DNA of 64,000 nt from Hyphomicrobiales bacterium (GCA_021730985.1 JAKFYI010000022.1:62001-126000); one strand, 5' to 3'. Positions 7,530-16,410 are shown, counted from the stretch's first letter. The notes: generated by a model not told the origin, from the letters alone. Numbers and translations: made by a program.

Positions 7530-7802
7530 TCAGACCGGCCGGACGACCCAGATCACCACAGCGATCAAAGCAGCGGTCAGCAGCAGCGCCACGATCAGAT
7601 TGCGGCGCAGGTACCACGGCTTGTTCGAGGGCGGGGATGGCTTGCGGTCGAGCATCCGCTGCAATTCCGCCGGGTCGATCGCCTGCGTCGATGGCAATGT
7701 ACCCGGCCAGCCCATCGGCGCGCTGGCCATGCCCTTCAAATACTCAAGCTGATCCTGCTCGGCATTGCGTGGGGCGGAGTTGGGCGGACCGATGTTCGAC
7801 AT
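7530..7802 (-). CDS. Small tail-anchored membrane protein, unknown function
   Basis: 90 residues. The first two thirds are hydrophilic and proline-rich. The last 23 residues (NLIVALLLTAALIAVVIWVV) form one membrane helix ending two residues before the stop, so the protein is likely anchored by its C-terminus with the N-terminus in the cytoplasm. A GAGGG ribosome-binding site lies about 4 bases before the ATG. No family is recognised. It is upstream of the regulator promoter in the same orientation and downstream of the secreted-repeat-protein genes. Confidence 0.6.
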   Translation of the reverse strand: MSNIGPPNSAPRNAEQDQLEYLKGMASAPMGWPGTLPSTQAIDPAELQRMLDRKPSPPSNKPWYLRRNLIVALLLTAALIAVVIWVVRPV

Positions 7803-7916
7803 GAGCCCTCAGAGCAAGCCGCCCGGCAACAAAGGCCTGGGCTGCTGTAATGAAGATAACACCCATCCAGGCCCGAACAAGCCGCGAAGACAGATACGTC
7901 GCGTGCCCCGGGAACT

Positions 7917-8627
7917 TCAGCTAACCTTGCCGTACAATTCGATGGAGACATCGGTGAGGCGTTCGAAACGGCTGTACGTCCTCGCGCCCGAAGCGGTTGG
8001 CGCGAGCGTCAGCAGATCCAGTTCGTCCGCCCGACTGCAGAAGATGTATGCGAGCAGGAAGCCGCCGGGCTGCAGCGCCTCGGTCGCCGGAAACCACGCC
8101 TTCGGCAGCAGCACCGGTCCGGTTTCGATCTGCACGCCGGTGCGGTCGCCTCCCCGGCTGTTGATATGATTGACCGGACATTGCACGGACCAATGCTCCG
8201 CATTGTCCACCGCGTTTCCATCGATTTTCATGGACAGCGGCCAGCCGCGCTGGAGCTGCGGCGGCGTCAGACTCGCGATGTCATACGTGGCAACCGCGCG
8301 AGATGGCGCGTGAATATCCAGCCTGGAAAACGTGTTGCCGTTTGAAGCTTCGGAGTCGGCACGCACGACACCCGCGACAGCCGATTCCCTGACCATGACA
8401 TGCTGGTCCGTCGACGCGAAAAACTGATACGTATAGGCGGGGTCAAGCGGCAGGCGGCCCGTGCCGAACACATCACCGGCCATCACCGCGGGCGCGAGAA
8501 CGAAACGCTCGGCGGCCGCGCCTGCTGCGGCGGATTTTTCCGCCGCAGCGACAATGGCCCAATCGCCGTGAATGCCGTCCAAGGTGACCCAGCTCAGGCG
8601 CGCGTTCTGGAAGTCGATGGCGTGCAT
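7917..8627 (-). CDS. Hypothetical protein linked to RTX repeat genes
   Basis: About 236 residues from the ATG at 8627 (a TTG at 8642 would add five). There is no signal peptide, no membrane segment and no family I recognise. Composition is strand-rich with many small residues, and it contains RGGDRTGVQIETGPVLLPKA and a C-terminal strand VSIELYGKVS. It follows the 673-residue RTX protein gene by 67 bases on the same strand, so the two are probably cotranscribed and it may assist that protein. That is inference from position only. Confidence 0.6.
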   Translation of the reverse strand: MHAIDFQNARLSWVTLDGIHGDWAIVAAAEKSAAAGAAAERFVLAPAVMAGDVFGTGRLPLDPAYTYQFFASTDQHVMVRESAVAGVVRADSEASNGNTFSRLDIHAPSRAVATYDIASLTPPQLQRGWPLSMKIDGNAVDNAEHWSVQCPVNHINSRGGDRTGVQIETGPVLLPKAWFPATEALQPGGFLLAYIFCSRADELDLLTLAPTASGARTYSRFERLTDVSIELYGKVS

Positions 8628-8694
8628 TCGAAGTCCGCGCAAATATGCAAATCAACCCGTGGCATCGCCTGAGCTAAAGCGCAGGCAAGCTCCC

Positions 8695-10716
8695 CTACGT
8701 GAAATCGAAATTGTTAGCGAGGAGCTGCGACTTATTCAGATCCAGAAGTGTGATCGACGAAACCGGGCCGACCTGAAGAACGGCGTTGCCGTCGAGATTA
8801 TCCAGAACATTGATCAGCAACTGATCAATGTTCTGGAATGCATAACCACTGAATTCGATGCGATCCGTAGCTGGGTCGAAGTCCGTGATCGTGGCGTTGC
8901 CGCCGAATTCCCGAAAAATAAATACGTCGCTGCCGCCGTTCCCGGTCAGCGTCTTTGTATCGGGATTGGCAATGATGACATCGTTTCCAGAAGTTCCGGC
9001 ATAAGTCTGCCGCACATCGCCGTCCGCATCGGACATGGCGTTGCCCGATCCGGACTCCGGGATCAGAGCAAACGTCGGGCGCGCATTGCCGTTCATCCGC
9101 CAAGTGGTGATGGCGCCGGTTGATGCGTTCTGCCAAGCCACGTCACCTGTTCCATTGCCGTCGAAATCGCCGAAGGCAACGACGTGATAACCCGCCGTCG
9201 ATCCATATCCGATCGTTCCGGACACCTGCCCATTCAACATGATCCAGGCGGCCGTCTCGCCGGACCCGTTGCGCCACATGATGTCGTCAGTGCCATCCCC
9301 ATTGAAGTCGCCGCTGGCGATCACATCCCAGCCAGGCATTGAGCCAAGGCCCAAAGTGGCGCTGCGGGTCCCGTTGGCCATAAGCCATTCGCCCAGCAGG
9401 CCGGAGCCGTTCTTCCATATGAGGTCGGTGTTCCCGTCGTTGTTAAAATCGCCGGTCACAACCACCTCCCAGCCCGGGAAGAACGGCAGTTGAAGCGTGC
9501 CGGCAATCTGCCCGTTGGCCATCAGCCAACCGCCGATGAAGCCGGTGTCGCTCCGCCAGATGACGTCGTCGACGCGGTCATTGTTGAAATCTCCGGTCGC
9601 AATGACGTGCCAGCCGGCCATGTTCTGCAGGGCAATCGTGGCTTGACGCGTTCCGTTTCCCATCAGCCATTCCCCGACCAGACCCGAGGCATTCATCCAG
9701 AAAATGTCATCGACCCCGTCGCTGTTGAAATCGCCGGTGCCGGCGGGGGTCCAACCTGGAAAATCGGGCAGTTGCAGCGTGCCGGCGATTGTTCCATTCC
9801 TCATCAACCAGCCGCCCAATATGCCGCTTGGATTTTGCCAGACGATGTCGCTCGTCCCGTCGCCGTTGAAGTCGCCAACGGCGACGACATGCCAGTTGAA
9901 GTCAAAGGACGTGACCGGATTGAACGTTGTGAGCGCGTGCGAAACTCCGGCGAACTGGACTCTTTCCACACCCACCAGTATGTCGCTTCCTTCAGGCGAT
10001 CCCGACCGCAAATCGGTAATGCGGGCCGAACCGTCCGGATCGGTGGTCAGCGCATAATTCGCCCGCCCGCTCGCATAGCCGGCCGTATCGACGCCGTCGC
10101 CTCCGATGATGGCATCGTTTCCTCCGCCGCCGTTGATGGCGTCGTTGCCGTCGCCGCCGTCGAGGGTTTGCTGGCCGGAACCGCCGATCAGCAGATCGTT
10201 TCCGAGACCACCGAACAGCATGTCGCGAGTCTTACTGGCTCCTCCCAGAAAGGTGTAAAGGTCCGATCCGCCGGCGTTGAGAACATCATCGCCCGCTCCG
10301 CCGTAGAGTCGTTCGCCGGCCCGAGAGCCACCGGTCAGCGTATCGTTGCCACTGAAGACGCTTTCTACGGTCTGCGAAAAAACATTGACGAGCGGAAGCG
10401 AAATTCCGGTGACGGTGGCCAGGACCGTGCTGAAGTCGTTGTCGTAAATTTCAATGACGGTGTACGTTCCGCCGGTGGGGATTCGTTGGCCGCCATCGGT
10501 GATCGAATACGTAAAGCCCGCGCCGATGTATCTGATGAAATAGCTTCCATAGAAGCGGCCGGCGTCTTCGATGAACTGCGCCGCGGATCGCACGATGTAT
10601 TCGGTGGAGGTCGCGGAGATCGGCGGGGTGTACGGCCCAACATCGCTCGATGCGGAAAAGGCCGTCGCGTTCGAAATCCAGAATGGAAGGAAACTGTCGC
10701 TTGTAAAGTTCGCCAT
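8695..10716 (-). CDS. Secreted RTX / FG-GAP repeat protein, unknown N-terminal module
   Basis: 673 residues, no N-terminal signal peptide. Order: a unique N-terminal region (1-120); RTX glycine-aspartate nonapeptides such as LYGGAGDDVLNAGG (about 123-212); a linker with RITDLRSGSPEGSD; six repeats of about 47 residues (277-560), each with a calcium-loop core like GDFNGDGTSDIVW and a WLMxNG segment; then a C-terminal block (about 600-673) with TITDFDPATDRIEFSGY and SSITLLDL. The last block matches the end of the metalloprotease at 14019-16256 and is the probable type I secretion signal. No HlyB/HlyD-type exporter gene is in the window. Likely extracellular and calcium-dependent, perhaps matrix-binding. 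Confidence 0.85.
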   Translation of the reverse strand: MANFTSDSFLPFWISNATAFSASSDVGPYTPPISATSTEYIVRSAAQFIEDAGRFYGSYFIRYIGAGFTYSITDGGQRIPTGGTYTVIEIYDNDFSTVLATVTGISLPLVNVFSQTVESVFSGNDTLTGGSRAGERLYGGAGDDVLNAGGSDLYTFLGGASKTRDMLFGGLGNDLLIGGSGQQTLDGGDGNDAINGGGGNDAIIGGDGVDTAGYASGRANYALTTDPDGSARITDLRSGSPEGSDILVGVERVQFAGVSHALTTFNPVTSFDFNWHVVAVGDFNGDGTSDIVWQNPSGILGGWLMRNGTIAGTLQLPDFPGWTPAGTGDFNSDGVDDIFWMNASGLVGEWLMGNGTRQATIALQNMAGWHVIATGDFNNDRVDDVIWRSDTGFIGGWLMANGQIAGTLQLPFFPGWEVVVTGDFNNDGNTDLIWKNGSGLLGEWLMANGTRSATLGLGSMPGWDVIASGDFNGDGTDDIMWRNGSGETAAWIMLNGQVSGTIGYGSTAGYHVVAFGDFDGNGTGDVAWQNASTGAITTWRMNGNARPTFALIPESGSGNAMSDADGDVRQTYAGTSGNDVIIANPDTKTLTGNGGSDVFIFREFGGNATITDFDPATDRIEFSGYAFQNIDQLLINVLDNLDGNAVLQVGPVSSITLLDLNKSQLLANNFDFT

Positions 10717-10822
10717 GTCCGACCCATTCCAATTTTGGCTGCGATCGTCGTAAGGCTCCGGTCAGGAGGTACCCCGCTGCTGCCACCGACGACATGTCCG
10801 GATGGCAGTTGCGACATGCCCA

Positions 10823-13516
10823 TCACAAGAACAGCCAATTCGAAACGCCTCCGCTGGTATTCTGCCACATTATGTCACCGACGCCATTCCCATCGAAGTC
10901 GCCAGCGATGCCTGCGGCCTGGTCTGCCGTGGAACCGAAGTCGAAGGTCGACCTGACCTGTCCGCCGTTCATAAACCAGGCGCCGGTCGCCCCGGCGTCG
11001 CTGCGCCACAGCAAGTCATCGACGCCGTCGCCGTTGAGATCGGACGTACCGACAACATTCCACCCCGGCATGTCGTGATTGAGGGCAAGGCTACCCACGA
11101 TCTGGCCGTTCTTGATCAGCCAGGTCCCGAGGGCGCCGGTGCTGTCGTTCTTCCAAAGGATGTCGTCGGTACCATCGCCATTGAAGTCGCCGATCGCGGC
11201 GGACCACCCGGGCATGTCGTGATTCAACGGAGACGTGGCGGCGATCTGCCCATTCCGCATGAACCAGATCCCAAGCACTCCGCCGCTACCGCTGTTCCAC
11301 AGCAGATCGTCGGTGCCATCTCCATTGAAGTCGCCGGCCAGCGATTGCCAGCCCGGCATGTCGTGATTGAGCCCGAAGGTGGCGGCGATCTTGCCGTCGT
11401 TCATCAGCCATACGCCGAGCACGCCGGCATTGCCGTTGTTCCAAAGCAGGTCGCTGGTGCCGTCACCGTTGAAATCGCCGACGACCGCGCCCCAGCCCGG
11501 CATGTTGTGATTGAGCGCGAGGGTGGGCCCGATCCTGCCGTCGTTCATCAGCCACGTGCCCAGGATTCCCGCCCCGCCGTTGTTCCAGAGCAGGTCGCTA
11601 ATGCCGTCGCCATTGAAGTCGCCGGCCAGCGCATGCCAGTCCGGCATCGAATAGACGAAGTTGAAGCGGGCGGCATTGCCGTTGACGTCTCTCTCGGAAA
11701 ACCGCAGCGATTCGAAGTTCGCGACGGTGTCGGTGCCGTCAGGTGAACCGCCGCGCAAATCTCTCACTTCGTACCGCGAGCCGTTGAGATCCATCTTGAT
11801 CTGATATTGCGAGCGCGGACCGCCGAACACCGCCGTGTCCATCCCCGCGCCGCTTTCGAGCACGTCGTTCTGACCGCCGCCTTCGAACATGTTGTTGTTG
11901 GCGTCGCCGGTCAGCCGGTCGGCGAAATTGCTGCCTATCAAATTTTCGAACCCGACCAACACGTCACCCTGAGCATGTCCGCCGGACGCGGTGCCCGTCT
12001 GCAAATTGACGGTCACCGCAGCGTTGGAGAACTTGTAATTCACTCCGTTCGTGCCGGAGTTTCCGATCAGAGTGTCACCGAAGGCGCTGCCGATGATGTT
12101 CTCGATGCCTGCGAGCATATCGCCCTGGGCTTCGCCACCGGTCGCCTTGCCGGTCAGGAGATTGATCGTCACGGCACTGCCCGACAAATCGTACACCGCC
12201 GTGTCGATGCCAGGACCACCGATCAAGATATCGGCGCCGGCGCCGCCATCGAGAAAATCATTGCCCGAACCGCCGTAGAGGACGTCGTTGCCGCCGAGTC
12301 CGCGAAGGATATCGAGCGCGTCGGTCGATACGCCGTTCGGCGTCAGCCTGAAAATATCTCCGTCGTAGTCGACAAGATACAGATTGCCGAACGCGTCTTC
12401 CGCGAACGATGACGGCAGATTGATGGAGCCGATGTTGATGGCAAGTTGCGCGGTTCGATCAGTGGCAATCCACGTGCCTCCCACGTTCCGCAACGTGGAC
12501 ACTTTTCCATTGACGAAATCCGCGAAGAAAAACTGGCCGTGCAGCGCCTCGCCGCTGCCGCGGTAGGCATAGCCACCTGTGATCGAATCCCCGAACGGCG
12601 AAGCATGCACGTAAGCGTGGATGGGCCCGGTGGGAGCATTTCCCTCGACCGGCGCTGTCGAACTGAAAACATCGGGCCCCTCGAACCTCGACCACCCGTA
12701 GTTCGCGCCCTTTACACCGAGGTTGACCTCTTCCCATCTCCCGTTGCCGACATCGGCAATATAGAAATCACCGGTCACACGGTCGAAGCTGTCGCGCCAC
12801 GGGTTCCGCAGACCGTTGGCAAAGATTTCATCAAGACCCGCAACACCGACGAACGGATTGTCGGCGGGAATGGCGTAGTTGCGCGTGGCGTCGCCGGGAA
12901 AATCGTCGGCGCCTACATCGATGCGCAGGATCTTGCCGAGCAACGTGTTGAGCGGCTGGCCGTTGGCGCCGTTCCCGCCGTCGCCGAGCGCGATGTAGAG
13001 TAAGCCATCGGGCCCGAAGTCGATCCAGCCGCCCTTGTGATTGTTCGCGGCCGGTTGCGCGACGGTGATGACCGGCGTGGAACTGCCCGCATCCGCGACG
13101 TTCGGGTTGCCGGACACCGCAAATCGACGAACCTCACTATCGCCGTTGAGATTGTTGTAGTGGACGTAGAAGAAGCCGTTCTGCGCGAAGTCCGGATCGA
13201 AGGCGAGACCGATCAGACCGCGCTCGCCGTCGGAATTGACCTGCGCCTGGATATCGAGAAACGGCGGCGCCAGCACCTGTCCGGTTTGCAGGTCCAGGAT
13301 CTTGATGATGCCGTTCTTCTCTACAATGAACAGTCGATCCGCATCCCCGGCTGGGGAGGTAGCATAGACCGGCAGATTGAGCCCCGATGCCACGCGCGTT
13401 GCGGATATCGAGTTGGCTTGGCTTTCCGGGCCGGACGGGTCGTAGCCGTAAATGACGTCATTGCCCGCGCCGCCAATCAGGGTGGTGGAGCCGTCATTGC
13501 CAATGATGATTGCCAT
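10823..13516 (-). CDS. RTX / FG-GAP repeat protein with sugar-dehydrogenase propeller
   Basis: 897 residues. After a short start with one RTX-like turn, residues of about 40-390 form a glucose/sorbosone dehydrogenase-type beta-propeller: GERGLIGLAFDPDF, DFGPDGLLYIALGDGG, LLGKILRIDVG and IFANGLRNPWRDSFD are family landmarks. RTX repeats (GGNDVLYGGSGNDFLDGG) follow, then two related linker blocks, the DLRGGSPDGTD linker and six FG-GAP-like repeats. The protein stops directly after the sixth repeat at NWLFL, so it lacks the C-terminal block that the two neighbours share. The family oxidises sugars, often with PQQ, in the periplasm or outside. Activity and cofactor here are not shown. Confidence 0.83.
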   Translation of the reverse strand: MAIIIGNDGSTTLIGGAGNDVIYGYDPSGPESQANSISATRVASGLNLPVYATSPAGDADRLFIVEKNGIIKILDLQTGQVLAPPFLDIQAQVNSDGERGLIGLAFDPDFAQNGFFYVHYNNLNGDSEVRRFAVSGNPNVADAGSSTPVITVAQPAANNHKGGWIDFGPDGLLYIALGDGGNGANGQPLNTLLGKILRIDVGADDFPGDATRNYAIPADNPFVGVAGLDEIFANGLRNPWRDSFDRVTGDFYIADVGNGRWEEVNLGVKGANYGWSRFEGPDVFSSTAPVEGNAPTGPIHAYVHASPFGDSITGGYAYRGSGEALHGQFFFADFVNGKVSTLRNVGGTWIATDRTAQLAINIGSINLPSSFAEDAFGNLYLVDYDGDIFRLTPNGVSTDALDILRGLGGNDVLYGGSGNDFLDGGAGADILIGGPGIDTAVYDLSGSAVTINLLTGKATGGEAQGDMLAGIENIIGSAFGDTLIGNSGTNGVNYKFSNAAVTVNLQTGTASGGHAQGDVLVGFENLIGSNFADRLTGDANNNMFEGGGQNDVLESGAGMDTAVFGGPRSQYQIKMDLNGSRYEVRDLRGGSPDGTDTVANFESLRFSERDVNGNAARFNFVYSMPDWHALAGDFNGDGISDLLWNNGGAGILGTWLMNDGRIGPTLALNHNMPGWGAVVGDFNGDGTSDLLWNNGNAGVLGVWLMNDGKIAATFGLNHDMPGWQSLAGDFNGDGTDDLLWNSGSGGVLGIWFMRNGQIAATSPLNHDMPGWSAAIGDFNGDGTDDILWKNDSTGALGTWLIKNGQIVGSLALNHDMPGWNVVGTSDLNGDGVDDLLWRSDAGATGAWFMNGGQVRSTFDFGSTADQAAGIAGDFDGNGVGDIMWQNTSGGVSNWLFL

Positions 13517-13661
13517 TAGAACCCCGCAGGTTCGACCGGCAGCATCCGAAAATTTCCGGCCTCAGCGACCCGAATTCCGGCCCGCCAAAAAGACATTTAT
13601 AAAACGGGGGCTCATCCAGCCGGTTCCGCCAGTCCCAACCTATTAACACCGGGCAGACGCG

Positions 13662-13685
13662 TTTTGACGGTACTCGCCGTCAAAA
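13662..13685. promoter_or_regulatory. Perfect palindrome, likely operator between divergent RTX genes
   Basis: TTTTGACGG, a six-base spacer, then CCGTCAAAA: nine-base arms with no mismatch. Both arms contain TTGACG, so it could be either a regulator binding site or paired -35-like elements. No well-placed -10 box was found 16-18 bases from either, which favours an operator serving both genes. Confidence 0.45.
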
Positions 13686-13966
13686 TTGGCTGTAATCGAC
13701 CGAAGGCGGAATTGGTCCGGCGACTACGCCTTATCGCTGCCAATATCGTGAAACAACGCTGTCAGGCTCGTTTTTCGGCATTTTAGAGCCTTCGAGGCAG
13801 CACATGCCGGCCGATTGGGGACGTGACGCGCCAGGCCATGCCGCATGAAACGGTTGAGGTTTTCATCTCGTCCAATAGGATTGTGGGACTTCAACCCGAA
13901 AGCCCGGCCATGGCAGAGTGCCGATCGAAGCAGTCCTCCGCAGAGCCGATTTACAGAAAAATCAAC

Positions 13967-13993
13967 CAACCTCTCTATCAAACAACCTCTCTA
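13967..13993 (+). promoter_or_regulatory. Tandem 11-bp direct repeat before the metalloprotease gene
   Basis: CAACCTCTCTA occurs at 13967-13977 and again at 13983-13993, a 16-base period. The second copy ends 25 bases before the ATG at 14019. Tandem sites of this kind are often bound by response regulators or similar dimers. No matching regulator can be named from the sequence. Confidence 0.35.
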
Positions 13994-14018
13994 AAAGTGC
14001 CGTGCACGCCGCAAACTG

Positions 14019-16256
14019 ATGGGGACCAGCATGCTCTGCTCGTGTGAATTCTGCGCCGGGGTCAGCGATCCAAACTTTGGCGCGATTGAACAGCCTGCAG
14101 ACTTCGTCACCTCGGGCAGACGCTGGACCGACGCCGGCAACAGTTCGGGTGGTACCACCACAACACTGGGCGGCTCGGGCGGCGTGGTGGCTTGGAGCCT
14201 CGCCGGCGCGGGCCTGACCAACGCCACCGGCACGACCTTCTTTACCGGCTCGACGGTCGATATGGGCACCTTCCTGCCCTACGACTTCCAGGCCGTGCTG
14301 CGCCAGGCCTTCGACCGCTGGGCGCAAGTTGCGAACATCGAGTTCATCCAGGTTGTCGATGGCGGCAGCAACATCGGCACCGGTACGACTCCGACGATCC
14401 GAATTGTCGGCGGCTTCATCGACGGTCAGTCGGGCTCCAACGTGCTCGCGCGCGCCTTCTTCCCCTCCACCACCCCGGCTGGCGGCGACATCGTCTTCGA
14501 CAGCGGCAACACCACATTCTTCGCCACCGCAAACAACTTCTTCCTGACAGCGCTGCACGAAATCGGCCACGCGCTCGGTCTCGATCACGAGACCGTCAAT
14601 CTCGCGATCATGAATCCGACCATCAACACCGCGCTCACCGGGCTGCAGACCGACGATATCAACGGCATCCGCGCCGTGTATGGCGCCCAGGATTTCGGCA
14701 CAAACAGCTTCTTCATGCCGGCGGGACAGCCCAGTCTGACGCTGATTGACGGCGCACCCAACCTGGTCGTGTTCGGCAATGCTCTGGACAATGTGATCAA
14801 CGGGACGAGCGCCGGCGAAGCGTTCGACGGCGGCGCCGGCAACGACACGATCGATGGCAGCGGCGGAACGGATACGGCGCTCTACAGCGGTTTGCGGAGC
14901 CAATACCAGATTATCTTCACGGGCGGGTTCTTCAGGATTACCGACCTACGCGGCGGCTCGCCGCAGGGAACGGACTTCGTCCGCAACATGGAGTTCCTCA
15001 GCTTCGCCGACGGAACCATCGCAGCCAGCACTCCATTCAAGTTCCTTCGCGAAATGCCGACGTGGTTCAGCCAGGCCGGCGACTTCAACGGCGACGGCAC
15101 CGCCGATCTGCTCTGGAACAACGGTGCGTCCGGGGTGCTCGGCACCTGGCTAATGACCAACGGCGCCATCGCGGGCAGCATCGGGCTAGACCACGACATG
15201 CCGGGCTGGCATTCGTTGATCGGCGATTTCAACGGGGACAGAATTGACGACATCCTGTGGAACAGCGGCCCAGCGGGCGTTCTCGGCACATGGCTGATGC
15301 AGAACGGGCGTATCGCCGCAACGTTCGGGCTCAATCACGACATGCCGGGCTGGCATGCTGTGGTGGGCGACTTCAACGGCGACGGCGTTGACGACTTGCT
15401 GTGGAATAGCGGCACCCAAGGCATTCTCGGCACATGGCTGATGCAAGGTGGACAGATCGCCGGCACCTTCGGACTCAATCACGATATGCCGGGCTGGACG
15501 GCACTCGCCGGCGACTTCAACGGAGACGGCACCAGCGATCTGCTTTGGAAGAGCGACAGCGGAGGCGTTCTCGGCGTCTGGTTGATGCGAAACGGGGTGA
15601 TTCAGGTTTCACTCGCGCTCAATCACGACATGCCCGACTTTGCCGCTGTAGCGGTCGGCGATTTCAACAAAGACGGCACCAGCGACATTCTGTGGCGTCA
15701 TGACAATGGCAGCACCGGACTTTGGCTGATGAGGGATGGCCAGGTCAACACCACCTTGGACATGGGTTCGACCGCGGGTTTCACAGTTCAGACCTCGGGC
15801 GACTTCAACGGCGACGGTTTCTCGGACGTCGTCTGGCAGGATGGCAGCGGCAATATCTACACCTGGAACTTCACCACCGGCGGAGGCCTGTTGCCGGCCG
15901 GTGCGGTGCAGGGCGCGTTCGAGGCAAGCCTCACCGTGCAGGAGGTGAACGGAACCGCGGGCGACGACATCATCGTCGCCCTCCCCGGACCGAGCAACCT
16001 CACCGGCGGCGCCGGCAGCGACACCTTCATCTTCAACAACAGCACGCCGGGCGACGCCACCATCACCGACTTCGACACGGCGTTCGACCGGATCGAACTG
16101 GCGGGCTTCTCCGGCATCCAGAGCTTCGAGGATCTGCTCGCGGGCGCCGTCCAGACCGCCAACGGCACGCTGCTGCATGTTTCGCCGACGTCATCGATCA
16201 CGCTGCTGGACGTGCAGAAGGCGCAACTCACGGCCAACGACTTCCACATCGTGTGA
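14019..16256 (+). CDS. Secreted matrixin-type metalloprotease with RTX and FG-GAP repeats
   Basis: 745 residues (an ATG four codons in, with GGGGA before it, is an alternative start). The catalytic domain (about 1-225) has the complete zinc motif HEIGHALGLDH (180-190) and a Met-turn in AIMNP, as in matrixin/serralysin-type M10 peptidases. Then come RTX turns (FDGGAGNDTIDGSGG), the DLRGGSPQGTD linker, six 48-residue repeats with GDFNGDGxxDLLW and GTWLM cores, and a C-terminal block with TITDFDTAFDRIELAGF and SSITLLDV. The lack of a signal peptide and the C-terminal block fit type I secretion. Substrate unknown; processing of surface or matrix proteins is plausible. Confidence 0.88.
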   Translation: MGTSMLCSCEFCAGVSDPNFGAIEQPADFVTSGRRWTDAGNSSGGTTTTLGGSGGVVAWSLAGAGLTNATGTTFFTGSTVDMGTFLPYDFQAVLRQAFDRWAQVANIEFIQVVDGGSNIGTGTTPTIRIVGGFIDGQSGSNVLARAFFPSTTPAGGDIVFDSGNTTFFATANNFFLTALHEIGHALGLDHETVNLAIMNPTINTALTGLQTDDINGIRAVYGAQDFGTNSFFMPAGQPSLTLIDGAPNLVVFGNALDNVINGTSAGEAFDGGAGNDTIDGSGGTDTALYSGLRSQYQIIFTGGFFRITDLRGGSPQGTDFVRNMEFLSFADGTIAASTPFKFLREMPTWFSQAGDFNGDGTADLLWNNGASGVLGTWLMTNGAIAGSIGLDHDMPGWHSLIGDFNGDRIDDILWNSGPAGVLGTWLMQNGRIAATFGLNHDMPGWHAVVGDFNGDGVDDLLWNSGTQGILGTWLMQGGQIAGTFGLNHDMPGWTALAGDFNGDGTSDLLWKSDSGGVLGVWLMRNGVIQVSLALNHDMPDFAAVAVGDFNKDGTSDILWRHDNGSTGLWLMRDGQVNTTLDMGSTAGFTVQTSGDFNGDGFSDVVWQDGSGNIYTWNFTTGGGLLPAGAVQGAFEASLTVQEVNGTAGDDIIVALPGPSNLTGGAGSDTFIFNNSTPGDATITDFDTAFDRIELAGFSGIQSFEDLLAGAVQTANGTLLHVSPTSSITLLDVQKAQLTANDFHIV

Positions 16257-16276
16257 TCCGCGGCCAGCCGCGGATC
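16255..16276 (+). terminator. Hairpin overlapping the metalloprotease stop codon
   Basis: GATCCGCGGC, CA, then GCCGCGGATC: a perfect ten-base inverted repeat starting inside the TGA stop. No T-run follows, so it is either a Rho-assisted or weak terminator, or a 3' mRNA-stabilising stem. Confidence 0.45.
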
Positions 16277-16400
16277 GGCGCGCCGCCGAATATCTCAATT
16301 GACGGTGCCGCCCGGCGTCGAAGCGTCTGGAAGCGCCGGGCTTTGGGCGCTTGCCCCTTGCAGCTATCCTAGCCGCACGAACCTGACATAGGATCGGGCC

Positions 16401-16405
16401 GGAGG
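16401..16405 (+). promoter_or_regulatory. Ribosome-binding site fixing a TTG start
   Basis: GGAGG ends 5 bases before the TTG at 16411. No ATG or GTG in the frame fits the glycosyltransferase N-terminus (MRLLYVVTEDWYF) as well, so this site decides the start. Confidence 0.65.
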
Positions 16406-16410
16406 CGCGA

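Larger units (their letters stand above)
13517..14018. other. 502-bp divergent intergenic region between two RTX genes
   Basis: This separates the minus-strand sugar-dehydrogenase gene from the plus-strand metalloprotease gene and is less GC-rich than its flanks. It contains a perfect 9+9 palindrome (13662-13685) and two copies of CAACCTCTCTA (13967-13993), listed separately. TTTTATAAATG on the minus strand near 13595 is a possible -10 region for the dehydrogenase gene. I see no convincing gene; the open frames here lack ribosome-binding sites and resemble no protein. Confidence 0.6.

Noticed and set aside
7422-7850. 142-codon plus-strand open frame
   Set aside because: Opposes the 90-residue membrane protein, which has a good ribosome-binding site and a clear membrane helix; the plus frame has neither.
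9490-11746. Long plus-strand open frames opposite the RTX genes
   Set aside because: They run antisense to the repeat arrays and are themselves repetitive only because the arrays are; no protein family is visible.
13724-13981. 85-codon minus-strand open frame in the divergent RTX intergenic region
   Set aside because: No ribosome-binding site, no family and overlaps probable regulatory sequence.
14903-16178. Minus-strand open frames opposite the metalloprotease gene
   Set aside because: Antisense to the six FG-GAP repeats; composition and periodicity are those of a shadow.
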